A stretch of 64,000 bases of DNA from Isochrysis galbana. Its lineage: Eukaryota; Haptophyta; Isochrysidales; Isochrysidaceae. The stretch is from positions 3,029,801-3,093,800 of the forward strand of contig CM030931.1 of assembly GCA_018136815.1 (NCBI GenBank), written 5' to 3'. A program made the translations under genes and the position numbers. This document shows, piece by piece, positions 33,367 to 43,515 of this stretch (within the stretch, counting starts at the first letter, position 1; each line of letters begins with the position of its first letter). Under the pieces are notes generated by a model. That model was not told the DNA's origin. It saw only the letters and a list, made by a program, of their open reading frames with translations, and did no database searches.

Positions 33367-33894
33367 TTACGCCTCCTTCTCGATCGTTGTGAGCTCAACT
33401 TTCTCCCCGAAGCGATCTTTGAGCTGGTTCCAAAACTCGACAGCACCTTCCTCATAGCCATCGGATCCCGAATGAAGAATCACGGACAGCAGCGATGTGT
33501 CGTCTGCGTCAAGTAGCCTCACAATGTACAACTGCTTGCCTTCAGCACCTTCCTTTGTCACAAATGTTGCAGCCTTGACCTGCCATGTTTTGATGTGACA
33601 TTCAAAGTCTTTCTCTACGGAGACAGTGGCCAGCATCCCGTCCGGCGTGTTGCTCACACGAAGGTCATCGAATGCGCCCACAGCTTCGAGGATCGCGCCG
33701 TGGCCCTGTACGACAAAGCGGCATGGACCCAGGAACTCCAGGTCTCCCAGAAACCGGCGGATGCCAACAGGCCCGGCCGCCATGACGGGCAACGATGCTC
33801 GCGAGATCGAGGCTACAGCTCGGCTGGGCAAGCCGAGCGACGCGACGCCGAACGGCGCAGAAAGGGCGAGAACCAGCAACAGCAGGGCCACCAT
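33367..33894 (-). CDS. Small plastid-targeted protein, possibly HutX/ChuX-like
   Basis: A single exon of 175 codons. MVALLLLVLALSAPFGVAS is a clear signal peptide and is followed by LGLPSRAVASISRASLPVM, a transit-like stretch, so secondary-plastid targeting is likely. The mature part (FLGDLEFLGPCRFVVQGHGA, ECHIKTWQVKAATFVTKEGA, YIVRLLDADDTSLLSVILH) is compact and alternates beta strands and helices. It reminds me of plant plastid proteins related to the heme-utilisation HutX/ChuX fold, but no heme ligand can be named. The targeting is well supported; the family is a guess. Confidence 0.6.
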   Translation of the reverse strand: MVALLLLVLALSAPFGVASLGLPSRAVASISRASLPVMAAGPVGIRRFLGDLEFLGPCRFVVQGHGAILEAVGAFDDLRVSNTPDGMLATVSVEKDFECHIKTWQVKAATFVTKEGAEGKQLYIVRLLDADDTSLLSVILHSGSDGYEEGAVEFWNQLKDRFGEKVELTTIEKEA

Positions 33895-34589
33895 TTGGAT
33901 TTGGGTTGAGAGGGACGAGGGACGAGACGCAGGAGCAGGAGCCGCGCCGACCGAGCAATCAATCGGTCGAAGGCTCGCGAAAGTCCCAATTCTGTTGTAG
34001 GGTAGGGCGAGTATTCAGTTTTATAATAATTAAGTGGCGGTTCACCAGAACTGCGATGAACTTTGAGCATCTACATAGACACCCCAGCACCCACTATTAC
34101 CGCTCGCACCAGAACGGTGCCACGATCACGTGGCGCACGGGCCGCTGACGACGCACTAAATACGTTTATTACTACTACTACAAGAAAAGCGAAAAGCATT
34201 CAATTCATACTTTGTAATGGGCGGTTGCCGACAAATCATCACAAGCATTCACGGACGCGGCGATGAGGGTGGCGACTCAACGCCAGGTGCAATAGGATCG
34301 AATGCCCATTCAGTTGAGCGATATCGCACTGGTCCGCACTGGTCCGGCACCGGTCCGCGCATGCAAGTCCGCGCATGCACGTTGAGTCGCTTGCCTCGCA
34401 GGTCCCTTGTCATAGCTTCTCCTAGCCACCGATACCCATGGGACTAGATGTACCATACGACCACAACATGAGATGCAGTGGCAACGTGATGGCTTCCAGG
34501 GATCTCGTGCCAACCTGCGGCAGTGGTTGTGACTCCTCAAAGAATGATCATGAAGATTTGAAGTCTCCGCCACGAGCAAAACGTTTGAC

Positions 34590-35832
34590 TCATTGTGCCG
34601 GTGTGGCATTGAGATCGCGACAGTATGGCCCGGATGGTGGCTCGGTGAGCGAGGTGCGTCCCATCGGACCTTCTGAGTTAGTAAGACCATTCTGGGGCCT
34701 GGAGAGCACAGCATGGGATGGTCAGTGCACACGGGGACAAGCGGCCAATGAGTCGCCACAGACCATGCCCATCCCAATGCCAGAAAGGCATGCCCCCAAC
34801 AAATCCTCATAGACGCCTGCGACCTGTGTGGGGCTCACCCAATTTTCACAGGGCGACCTTCCTTGAGGTTGTCAAGCAATGCGATAGTATTCTCCGGCGT
34901 GAGATTCTCGAAGAACATGTCATTGATCTGAACCATTGGAGCGTTCACACACGCACCGAGGCATTCGACCTCTGTCAGAGTGAAATTGCCATCCTTGGTT
35001 GTCTCTCCAGCCTTGATTCCGAGATGCGCCTCGATGGTGTGCCTGACGAGGTGTGCAGCATGTCGCAAGACGTAGGTAATGACCGTCGCACTTCTCAGGT
35101 GAAAGAGCACTCAGTGAACGCATCATTCTAGCACAGAGGCTCTGTTTAGGGTGGCGCCGGGCTCTCACATGATGTCATACGCGCCGCAAACCATGCAAGG
35201 TGTTGTGGCACATAGCATGATGTGGAACTTGCCGCGTTTCTCGCGATTGTACATCGTGAAAAATGTGGCGACCTCATAGACATCCATGTGTGAGCAGCCC
35301 AATCGCTCAGCTATCTATGAGGGGTACAGGGGGGAGGGATAGTGAGCAGTTCTGACAGCGAAAGGGCTTGACGTATCCGACTACGATGTCGCACATGGGT
35401 GCGACGACATGAACAGGTACGAACCTTGTGCATAGCAGCGAGAGGAACCCATCCTCCACCGCCCTGAGACTTTGGGAAAGGCATCGCCCCACGCGGATTC
35501 TCAGCCTTGATGGCGGCATGCGCCTTGTCAAGCTGCTGTTGCACAATCCAAAGCATAGGCATGATGGCCGATTGTCTGCCCTGAGGCGTATCCGGATACT
35601 TGGAGAGGGTGAACGCGATCTCCTTCTCTGACTCCTCATCAAACTCAAAGGGAGTGTCAGCGCTATTGTTCGGGTCCTTGACGTGGTGAAAGGTGGCCCC
35701 TTCGGCAGGCGTGCGGGTGGCATGGAAGAGCGCCGCGCCCTGCGGATGTGGGGTGGTCACGCGTGTCCACGCGCGTGCGGCCACGCGGCTGACGCGCGGC
35801 TGGAGGCTCGCCGTCCGTCGGAGCGCGTGCAT
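34590..35832 (-). CDS. NDUFV2: NADH:ubiquinone oxidoreductase 24 kDa subunit
   Basis: Four exons (35832-35425, 35314-35169, 35042-34839, 34698-34590) with GT-AG introns give 288 residues. The N-terminus ([20 protein letters not shown]) is a typical mitochondrial presequence. The thioredoxin-like 2Fe-2S domain is complete: [31 protein letters not shown] (first two Cys ligands) and [19 protein letters not shown] (last two). The short last exon encodes [16 protein letters not shown], the conserved C-terminal tail. The protein holds cluster N1a in the electron-input arm of complex I. It is encoded head-to-head with TMEM231, 351 bp apart. Confidence 0.95.
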
Positions 35833-36183
35833 GGGCGAGCGCCGCGTGCGCGAGCGAGAGGGGCGAGCGGAGCAAGGTCGAGAGAGTTTCAGAGAAAAGA
35901 GAGAGAGAGGGACGACAGGGGGGGGAGGGAGGGGGGGGGGGGAGGGGCGCGGTGACTCGGACCTTTTTATTGTAAGCGTACGACCTCGGAGCGAGTCGTG
36001 TTTTCTGTTTTGTGTTTTGCGTTTTTTTCTCGTAGAACCTACTCGTAAAGACTCTTACTAAGTACAGACTCCTACTTTTGTCCCGCTTCCCCGCCGCGTA
36101 GAGTACGGTCAAAACCAGACCGCCCCGGTGTGCAGGTGTGGGTGTGGATAGCGGCGTCCAACGTCCCGCTGCCGCCCCGCGCC
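35833..36183. promoter_or_regulatory. Shared upstream region of NDUFV2 and TMEM231
   Basis: The 351 bp between the two divergent start codons must hold both promoters. It contains a purine tract at 35880-35946 and a T-rich stretch at 35995-36030. No TATA box or other defined element can be assigned. Confidence 0.45.
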
Positions 36184-37137
36184 ATGCGAGTCTACTCGAC
36201 GCCTCTCGCAACGACGTACCATGCCAATACGGCGTCGTGCGCGTCGTGCTGCACGCTGCTCTACGCCGTTGCCTTGCTCTTCATCCCATGGTCTGTCGCG
36301 TTTGCTGTGGGTGGATTCTGGATGAAGGAGTCGTTTGTGCGCGAGCAGCCTCTGGTGCGGTTCAATCACCAGGTTCTCGTGGAGGGATATGGCTCCACGC
36401 CCTCCGAGCGGTTTGGTTGGTCGACTTCAGGCGAGCTCAACGCAGCTCTGGGAGATTCATTCCGTCCTTGCGAACTCCGGACGTGGTCTGAAGACTCAAA
36501 TCGGGACGGCCGCCCGGAAGCTCTGCATTTTAAGCTCTCTGTGCCCCTCGCGAGTGCAACTGGGGGCGGCGCGCCCCTCTCAGTTCATTCGATCACCTTC
36601 CTCATCGGATTAAGCGCGCAGTATGATGATGACGCTCATTCACCACTCTCAATCGAAGGGGTCGTCTATGCGCAGGCCTCGTCGCCTCTGGCAGGGTCAC
36701 GCTGGCTACAGCACGGCGATTTGATGTTGCATGCATCAGCACCACTGGAATCGTACACAGATCCACCGCGCCCGGCTTGTCCCGAGACGTTTTCCTTCCT
36801 GGATACGCCTGTGCGAGAAGATGGGCTCGCACAAACAGCGCACGATGTCCTCTCGCGGTATGCCACGTGCAATGACACCCTTCGGTACGTCCCCCAACCA
36901 GAACTATGGACACCTGGGGTGGGTGACGTGTTTGAGGCGGAGCTCACAATGATGGTGCCCTCGAACAACATTTTCTACCGGCCTTCTGTAGCAGAGCTGC
37001 TAAAGCTCGCATGGGTGCAATACCTTGCCCTTTTCTTTCCGTGTTATTGGTTGCTCAATGGTTTGCTGCATGCCATCATACATTATGGGGTTGTGACCAC
37101 ACGGGCGCACCACCCCATAAAAGGGAAGAGCAACTGA
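36184..37137 (+). CDS. TMEM231: TMEM231-like ciliary transition-zone protein
   Basis: A single exon of 317 residues. Two membrane helices are seen: LLYAVALLFIPWSVAFAVGG (about 25-45) and LAWVQYLALFFPCYWLLNGL (about 277-297). Between them is a luminal/extracellular domain. Diagnostic phrases are GFWMKESFVREQPLVRFNHQ, SNRDGRPEALHFKLSVPL and FYRPSVAELLKLAWVQYL, which match TMEM231 ([50 protein letters not shown]). TMEM231 belongs to the MKS/B9 module that forms the diffusion barrier at the ciliary base. An in-frame upstream region exists but the ATG at 36184 gives the family-like N-terminus. Its presence implies that the organism builds flagella. Confidence 0.9.
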   Translation: MRVYSTPLATTYHANTASCASCCTLLYAVALLFIPWSVAFAVGGFWMKESFVREQPLVRFNHQVLVEGYGSTPSERFGWSTSGELNAALGDSFRPCELRTWSEDSNRDGRPEALHFKLSVPLASATGGGAPLSVHSITFLIGLSAQYDDDAHSPLSIEGVVYAQASSPLAGSRWLQHGDLMLHASAPLESYTDPPRPACPETFSFLDTPVREDGLAQTAHDVLSRYATCNDTLRYVPQPELWTPGVGDVFEAELTMMVPSNNIFYRPSVAELLKLAWVQYLALFFPCYWLLNGLLHAIIHYGVVTTRAHHPIKGKSN

Positions 37138-37525
37138 TTTTTGCGATTGTGTCTGTCGATGGAAGTGAATAGGCGGTAGCATGTGCAACAGCGCCCTGTG
37201 TGCTAGGTGTCTGTGAGGGGCTGTGCGCTCTCGTCGCTGAGTACCGCGCGCGTCATGATGCCGAATGCTAGGAATTTTTGTTGATATTGCGGTATCGGGC
37301 AAGAGGCTGCAACCTCAAGTTTCAAGTTTAGTTATTTTTTGACAAATACCCCCATGAAGTGTGTCTATAAACCTTTATGGACAAGGCTCCCCGGGCCTCC
37401 GACTGACCCCTTTTACTTTTAAACGCTTTGCAAGCACACTTGCGATACCGGGAGGGGGTGCAAATGTCAAATGTTGACGATAACCTCACATTTGGACAAC
37501 GGTAGCCCTCTCGTCTCCCGCCCCG
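37138..37525. other. TMEM231 3' region and LINE junction
   Basis: No gene seen. The left edge of the following LINE fragment cannot be placed exactly. Confidence 0.35.
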
Positions 37526-38245
37526 ATGTGGACAATAATAGCCCGGTGGGCAATTGCGCGCCCTGACGCGGGGACAACGCTCTTTACTCGCCCCCCCCCC
37601 CCTTTGTTTTCTCTCACAACCCTGGCGGACCGCCCGCTAAGCGATCTGGACCGACGCCGACTAGAAAGGTCCATCAATGTGGAAGAAACGATACAAGCGA
37701 TAAGGAGCATAGGCTCGGGAAAAAGCGCGGGCCCAGATGGACTGCCGGCGGAAAATTATAAAGCACACGAAAAAATGGCAGCGCCGCTGCTAACCCAACT
37801 CTACAACCAAGCGTTGGTCACAGGGACCCTGGTGTTTACTTTGAGAGAAGGAGAAGGCGACATAATACTGCTGCTTTATAAGAAAGGAGACGCGCGAGAT
37901 CCACGCAACTATAGACCTATCACCCTACTACAGAGCGATTACAAAATACTAGCCAAAATTCTAACTAACAGACTTAGCAAAGTGATAGGGAAAATAATAT
38001 CGGAAAACCAATTGGGATTCGTGCCTAGGAGACTCATCAGCGAGGCCACGCACCTCCTCCAACTTACCAGAGCATACCTTGACGAGACCGGAGATCCGGG
38101 CCTACTACTAGCCCTCGACTGGGAGAAAGCCTTCGATAGAGTGAGTGGGGAGTTCTATCTATCATCTGGCCCTCAAGTTTCTTAATTTCGGGCCAAACTT
38201 CCAAACACTGGCAAAGGCACTCACGAGCGAAAACGCCCGGCCGAC
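37526..38245 (+). pseudogene. LINE 1 reverse transcriptase, 5' part (outer element)
   Basis: The frame contains GKSAGPDGLPAENYK, YKKGDARDPRNYRPITLL, QLGFVPRRLISEATHLLQL and ALDWEKAFDRV (motif A with catalytic Asp). Near 38150 the frame shifts and continues as HLALKFLNFGPNFQTLAKAL up to the hAT insertion at 38246. The rest of the same domain resumes at 43911. The upstream part of the LINE is missing. Confidence 0.85.
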
Positions 38246-38511
38246 TAGGGCCAGCCAGGCGGAAATATTCCGAAAAACTTGCCCAAATATTCCGCGAAGA
38301 TATCCCATTTATATGCTGGGAGGCTACCCAAATATCCCCAAAATATGCCGACCAGATGAGTTTTTTTTTGGCTCGAGCACTCGAGCACGCGCCTTTATCT
38401 TGTGGACGACGACAACGAGGCCGTACTCTTCGTCGTGCGTTGCCCTAGCGCCCACCATCAGGGCGTTGCTGTCGAACCCTGGCTCGCAACTATCAGTAAA
38501 CTGATAGGGTC

Positions 38512-41091
38512 ATGGAGCGCGCGCCGCCTCCCGCCCTCGCTGCCGCCGCCCTCGCCGCCATGGACGAAGCGTTCATGGACACGCCACTGTCGCCGAAGCG
38601 ACCACGCCAAGACGACCCGCCCGACCAGGTGGGCACAGGAGCCAGCGGGCCGCGCCCGCCCACCCCTGAGAACGGAGACACAACAGCCTGCATGCTGGCA
38701 GCAGCCAGCATGCAGCACACCCACATCACCCCACACAGCCACCCCAGCCACACCACACAAGAGGGACGTTCCAACAGGGAAGGCCTCCGGGCCTGGCCCC
38801 TACACAGCCGCGGTACCGCCCTCGTGCCCCGGCACGAGGGGCTGGCCCGGCACCATCATAGACAAGACCCCCATGGGGGTATGTCGACAAAGGCCAAGAA
38901 CACTGAACAGCTGTGGGCCCCCAACAAGGGGGACAGAGACAACAGAGAAGACGACACCGGAGAGGCACTCTACAGCGACGACGAAGGACGGGCAGAAGGC
39001 CGCGTCTCGGGCGCCAGGGCGACGAGCACAACACTGGCCTCAGAGGCCCACCACAACAAACACCAACACGAAATTGGGCCAACACAAAATACACCCCACT
39101 CGAAATCCTTGAGAGACGGGGAACCCAACGCTAAGAAACTAGACAGAATGCGCGAACTTAATGACACGATAGACACGATCCGTAAAAAGTCCAGACCAAC
39201 AACCAAAGAAAGCTTCGACTCTCTTAAACAAGAGGAGAGGATGACGAAGGAATTCTTCCAAAGATTTCAGTCACGCACCTCTAACAGTGCGATCCCTGAA
39301 CTTTTCGTCACAAGCGACTGGAACGCCCCCGGGGACGATACGAGAAACACAACTGCAGACGATGCGGAAATACGAAGCGAACTTCGCAAGTATTACGTGT
39401 GGCTCTACCAGGAACGACGCAACACAAGAGACCACGAACTCGAAGAGGCGCTGGAATCACGCCCAATGAGCGAACACGACAGCGGCGCCATAGAAGGGAA
39501 GATAACGCTGGAGGAACTAACAGACGCCATCACCCAAATAGGGAGGGGCAAAAGCGCGGGACCGGACGCGCTACCGGCGGAGTTTTATAAAAGCTTCACA
39601 GACCTAGTGAAGCACGACTTCCTAAGGATGCTAAACCTAGCACTAGAGCAGGGGCAACTGAATGTATCCATGAGAGAAGGAGACATACTTCATAATATTC
39701 TTACCGCACCCGCGGCGAATGGAACCACTACCTACACGTAGCATACTTTCTACACCCCCAGTCCCCCGGCCCTTCCCCCCCCGCCATCAGGCGGCTCCCC
39801 CCGTGCACTACTAGGGGGATAGGGGTGAAGGGCTTAGATATGGTCCGGTGGCCCGCGCCCCCCCCGGTGATCCGTTCCCCCCTTCCTCCTACGCCACCTG
39901 GACTGGCGGCCGACTCTGTCTCGACTTATCCTGTAAACAGGCGCGAGACTTACCGATTTTTCGGTGAGCGGAGCTCACGCTCCGCCCACCCCCTTCTCCG
40001 CGCTCTCTCTCCCCTCTCCTGCAGGCACGCGCGATGGCGCGCCTGCGGCAGGCCTGCAGCTGCCCCTGGCGACCCCTGGAGGCTCCTGGAGGCCAGCTCA
40101 GGGGGCAGAGGAGGCTGGGGCTGGGCCCTGGCCTCCCCTGCCTCTCCCTCGCTGGCGCTCCTGAGCCTCAGGGGCCCCCACTCTGCACCTGTCTGCCTGT
40201 CGAACAGGGGGGGAGGGGGGGTTGGAGCGATGGGCTGGCCACCACAGGCCAGGACGCGCGAGACAGGCGAGCCTGCCAGGGAGAGAGTGGGTCAGCAGGG
40301 CAGTGGGCTCCTGGCAAGCCATCAGGCGTGCCAGGAGCATGGGTGGTTCCTCCCCCATGGCAGGGGAGGAGTGGAGAGAGGGGGGGCTCGTGCCCCCCCA
40401 TGGGCGAACTAAGTATAAACTTAGTTGAGAGAAGGAGACATAATACTTCTATACAAAAAAGGAGACACGCGGGACCCTAGAAACTATAGGCCCATCACGC
40501 TCTTACAAAGTGACTACAAAATATTAGCAAAAGTGCTTACGAATAGACTAAAAAAAGAAATCGGGAACATAATTTCGAAAGACCAACTAGGCTTCGTCCC
40601 GAAACGTTTGATTGGCGAAGCCACCCACCTGCTACAGCTGACTAACGCTTACCTGGACGAAACGGGGGAGCCAGGTCTCCTCCTTGCGCTCGATTGGGAA
40701 AAGGCCTTCGACAGAGTCAATTGGGAATTCTACCACTTGGTTCTAGAAAAGCTAAAGTTCAGAGAGAACTTCAGGAAATATGCGAAGGCCCTTACGAACT
40801 CCGAGGCCAAACCAATCAGGTACATAAAAGCGAACGGGGGAAGAAGTTTCCCGTTCAACGTAGCGAGCGGCGTCCCCCAAGGATGCCCGCTCTCTCCATT
40901 AGCCTTCCTCCTGACGGCGGAAGCCCTCACCAGAGTGACGCGCGCTGCCATCTCGAAGGCTTGCCCCACGCGCGTGGTGGCGTGGATGTGGACGCGGAGG
41001 GCGGCGCCGGCCGGAAGCAGCAGCAACAGCCCGCAGAGCACCCACCGCATCCCTCTCGCTTCCCCCCTCTACTCACCGGGTCCGAAAAGTG
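38512..41091 (+). pseudogene. LINE 2 ORF1-like/reverse transcriptase frame, interrupted
   Basis: Codons start MERAPPPALA and include SPKRPRQDDPPDQVG. The frame runs on through GKSAGPDALPAEFYK to 39687 and is then cut by retroposon copy D. It resumes at 40426 with the duplicated REGDI codons and reads YKKGDTRDPRNYRPITLL, ALDWEKAFDRV (motif A), ASGVPQGCPLSPLAFLL (motif B), and loses similarity after about 40940. Motif C (FADD) is absent. The ORF1-type N-terminus runs straight into the reverse transcriptase without an endonuclease, so the element was already deleted or rearranged. Confidence 0.82.
39688..40425 (-). mobile_element. Retroposon copy D, full length, inside LINE 2
   Basis: A 738-bp element in minus orientation. 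Its 5' hairpin (AACTAAGTTTATACTTAGTT on the minus strand) is at 40426-40407, and its 3' end, GCGGTAAGAATATTATGAAG, is at 39707-39688. The 17-bp duplication TGAGAGAAGGAGACATA is at 39671-39687 and 40426-40442. It is the cleanest copy of the family because the interrupted reverse-transcriptase codons show the empty site. Confidence 0.92.
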
Positions 41092-41116
41092 AACGCGCGC
41101 GGTCCGGATGCGCGGT

Positions 41117-43012
41117 TCACGCGTTCATTCGTTTCTCAAGGTAATCCTCCCAAATCGCACTGGTGTCTTCTTCTACGCCGAAAATTAATTTCAATGTTGC
41201 ATCTAATTCGTGTTGATCCAACATCTTGTTGAACGTCCAAGTAAGGATGTACGATGACGTGATGTCAAGGACGTTATTGTGCATATTGGGTCTTTTGATT
41301 AGATAATTTTTTCTTGATTTCTCGTCAGTTGAAGCAATTTGCACTATGACACGCGCCACATTTGCTGCTGACTTGTAATCTTCGCTTTTCATCAACGCGT
41401 CCATGTGACCTGAATACAATTCATTGTATATTATGTTATTTTTAAATTTGTTTGATTTTATTACAATGGCCTCTAATAATTCTTTTGGTCGGGTATTTTC
41501 CTCTTGTGGAGGCACGCTCAATATGGCATCGCGTACTTGATCAAGGGTGACTTCCAAGTCTTGGGAGGATGATTCTGGCTGGACTGGTCGTCGTCGTGCG
41601 CGATTTAGTGCATTGGTGTTGCGAGTGCCGACCGGAGAGTCGCGTGGCGGGGGCGTCGATGACCCGGTTGGGTAGATTGAGAAGGAGTCGCCGATGGACG
41701 AACGCGGTGAGGCGGATGCGGACGACGACTGGGATGCGGACGACGACTGGGATGCGGACGACTTGGATGCGGACGACTTGGATGCGGACGACTTGGATGC
41801 GGACGACTTGGATGCGGACGACTCGGAGGGCTTCTCCAACTGGAGAAACCGCTCATTGAGAGAAACCACGACGCGTTCTATCACCTGACGTGGTATTTTC
41901 GGATTTTTCCCCAACTTTTGTATAACATTCTGCAACACCCGAGGGTGCGCACCTAGCGCAAATAGCCGCTTCAACGATAGCCACAGAATTAGGGCGTTAA
42001 ATGAATCATGATTCTTTATTTTATTCAATACGTTTTGCAATGATTCAACCTCGGTTGGAGCTAATGTCATGATATGTGATACAAAGTCTCGTTTGGCGTC
42101 GTCTCGTTTGGCGTCGCCTCGATGGCGCGCCGTTAGTGCGACTATCCCGGCTATTACAACTGCGCATACGAATATGAATTTTTTGAATTTTTGGTCGAGT
42201 TCCAAGTCATTGTATTTTTCAAACCATTCGTCTTTTAAACACGTTGATGCGATCCTGTGGACTCCTTCGGTGAGAATTCCCTGTTCCCCTCCCCTAGTGA
42301 TGGCCTCCACGGAGTAGTATACCTTATCCGTCCAGGTCATCTGTTGCTCAAGGGCGTCGAGTGTCCTTTTAAGTCGTTCATCCATTGTCAGGCCTTGTTG
42401 ACAAATACTCTTCATTGCGCGGTCGTCTAATACAAAGAGTCCGAACCCATTTTTTTTGCTGAAAAGGTTCCATAGCGGCACATCGTCCTGGTTGACCGAG
42501 TGTGTATTGGTGACGGTATAGGCGTGGGATTTGGGGTGGGGCTGGGCGCCGACGGAACCCACCTCAGCGAAGCGAGCGGGGGCGAGGTGGGTTCCGTAAA
42601 CCAAGGAGTGTACGAGGCTCACCACGGCAGACCCCCTAGACGTGGCGGGCCGGTGGCATATGTAGACCAAAACGACTTGTTTAAGAAGTCGCATTTCATA
42701 GTCGTAATTATTTATATCATTACTGATCTCATTGTACTTCTTAATCATATCTTTAAACTTGTCGAGATATTTGACATCTAATGTTTCGAGGTCTTTTACG
42801 TATGTCCTGAGATGGTCATGGGTAACTGAACCATCACCCCATTTTACGGTTAACTTCCGATCAATAGAACCATTATTTTTTGTATGTGGAGAAACTTCTA
42901 CGACAACCCCCCCCATCTCGGGGAAGAAGAATTTTCTCTGGGGAGAGATATTTGTTTCTATGCAATCAATCCATTCCTTTAATTTCTGATCTATAGCGAA
43001 GGGAAGTCCCAT
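41117..43012 (-). CDS. Unidentified 631-residue protein within LINE 2
   Basis: An intact frame on the strand opposite to the LINE, AT-richer than its surroundings. The N-terminal 110 residues (FFFPEMGGVVVEVSPHT, LTVKWGDGSVTHDHLRTYV) look like a small beta domain. A membrane-like segment, FIFVCAVVIAGIVALTA, lies near residues 275-295. A Ser-rich linker of SSASK pentads follows at about 395-430, then a helical C-terminal domain. A GC-rich piece (about 42490-42660) is inserted in frame. I recognise no transposase, polymerase or integrase motif. The protein could be a captured host or viral gene. It begins where the LINE 3' tail ends and stops near the decayed reverse transcriptase. Confidence 0.5.
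   Translation of the reverse strand: MGLPFAIDQKLKEWIDCIETNISPQRKFFFPEMGGVVVEVSPHTKNNGSIDRKLTVKWGDGSVTHDHLRTYVKDLETLDVKYLDKFKDMIKKYNEISNDINNYDYEMRLLKQVVLVYICHRPATSRGSAVVSLVHSLVYGTHLAPARFAEVGSVGAQPHPKSHAYTVTNTHSVNQDDVPLWNLFSKKNGFGLFVLDDRAMKSICQQGLTMDERLKRTLDALEQQMTWTDKVYYSVEAITRGGEQGILTEGVHRIASTCLKDEWFEKYNDLELDQKFKKFIFVCAVVIAGIVALTARHRGDAKRDDAKRDFVSHIMTLAPTEVESLQNVLNKIKNHDSFNALILWLSLKRLFALGAHPRVLQNVIQKLGKNPKIPRQVIERVVVSLNERFLQLEKPSESSASKSSASKSSASKSSASKSSASQSSSASQSSSASASPRSSIGDSFSIYPTGSSTPPPRDSPVGTRNTNALNRARRRPVQPESSSQDLEVTLDQVRDAILSVPPQEENTRPKELLEAIVIKSNKFKNNIIYNELYSGHMDALMKSEDYKSAANVARVIVQIASTDEKSRKNYLIKRPNMHNNVLDITSSYILTWTFNKMLDQHELDATLKLIFGVEEDTSAIWEDYLEKRMNA
41710..41826. repeat. 15-bp tandem repeat within the 631-codon frame
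   Basis: Six or so copies of a unit like GATGCGGACGACTTG (plus strand) encode the SSASK/SSASQ pentads on the minus strand. The length is a multiple of three, so the frame is kept. Confidence 0.9.
42552..42597. repeat. GC-rich hairpin inside the 631-codon frame
   Basis: A perfect 14-bp inverted repeat, ACGGAACCCACCTC (42552-42565) and its complement (42584-42597), with an 18-bp loop. It lies in a GC-rich island within AT-richer sequence and is translated without a stop. Confidence 0.85.
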
Positions 43013-43071
43013 AAATAGTAGGTGTGTAGCCCTGAATCTTCAGAAGTTTTTTTTTTCGAACCCTGGCTCGC

Positions 43072-43515
43072 CTGTGAGGTCAGTGAGGTCCAAGTCGTCG
43101 CCATCCTCGCTCTAGCCACCTTCGAGTCCGGATGTTTGAGCTGAAGGTGTCGGCACGCTGCCGAGGATATCCACGCGCCAACAGGGCTGGTGCGCGTGAG
43201 CTTCAGGGGCGTGTTGCACGCGAGGCCATCATCCTTGATGTGCACGCAAATGTGCGTGAAGCCCTCGCCCAGAAGGTGTGCGCCGCGGCCGCTGTCCTTC
43301 AGCCGCCTCACGCTCTCCCATACAGCGGACGTGAACTGCCGTGCACTCTTCGCCGGCGTGTTCTTGCCAGCCTCATGCTTCCCCATCGGGGCAAGCATGT
43401 CATCGACGCCGTCCCCAGTCTTCCAGCTCGCTGCGGCCGATGTCCCATCGGATGACATGGATGGTGTGGCCGCCACCGAACTTAGTTCGGAACGGCATGG
43501 GGAGCCCACGTCCAT
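43072..43515 (-). pseudogene. hAT transposase N-terminal BED finger remnant
   Basis: The frame reads SAVWESVRRLKDSGRGAHLL, then FTHICVHIKDDGLACNTPLK, then AWISSAACRHLQLKHPDSK. This is a BED-type finger: an aromatic SxVW start, a C...C-like pair and H-x4-H at the end. The downstream part is broken by the LINE 2 insertion and by a stop in the continuing hAT sequence at 38471. It supports the hAT assignment and the minus orientation. Confidence 0.7.

Larger units (their letters stand above)
38488..43055 (+). mobile_element. LINE 2 insertion inside the hAT element
   Basis: A 16-bp duplication, TCGAACCCTGGCTCGC, at 38472-38487 and 43056-43071 brackets this insertion. It starts with the hairpin CTATCAGT-AA-ACTGATAG (38490-38507) and ATGGAGCGCGCG, and ends CCTGAATCTTCAGAAG plus T10. 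The inside holds an ORF1-like start, a partial reverse transcriptase, retroposon copy D and a foreign-looking minus-strand frame (41117-43012). It lacks an endonuclease domain and the second half of the reverse transcriptase. Confidence 0.85.

Noticed and set aside
38402-39112. An alternative 236-codon frame overlapping the LINE 2 start
   Set aside because: It runs out of the hAT flank into the LINE in a different frame from the MERA start and has no domain.
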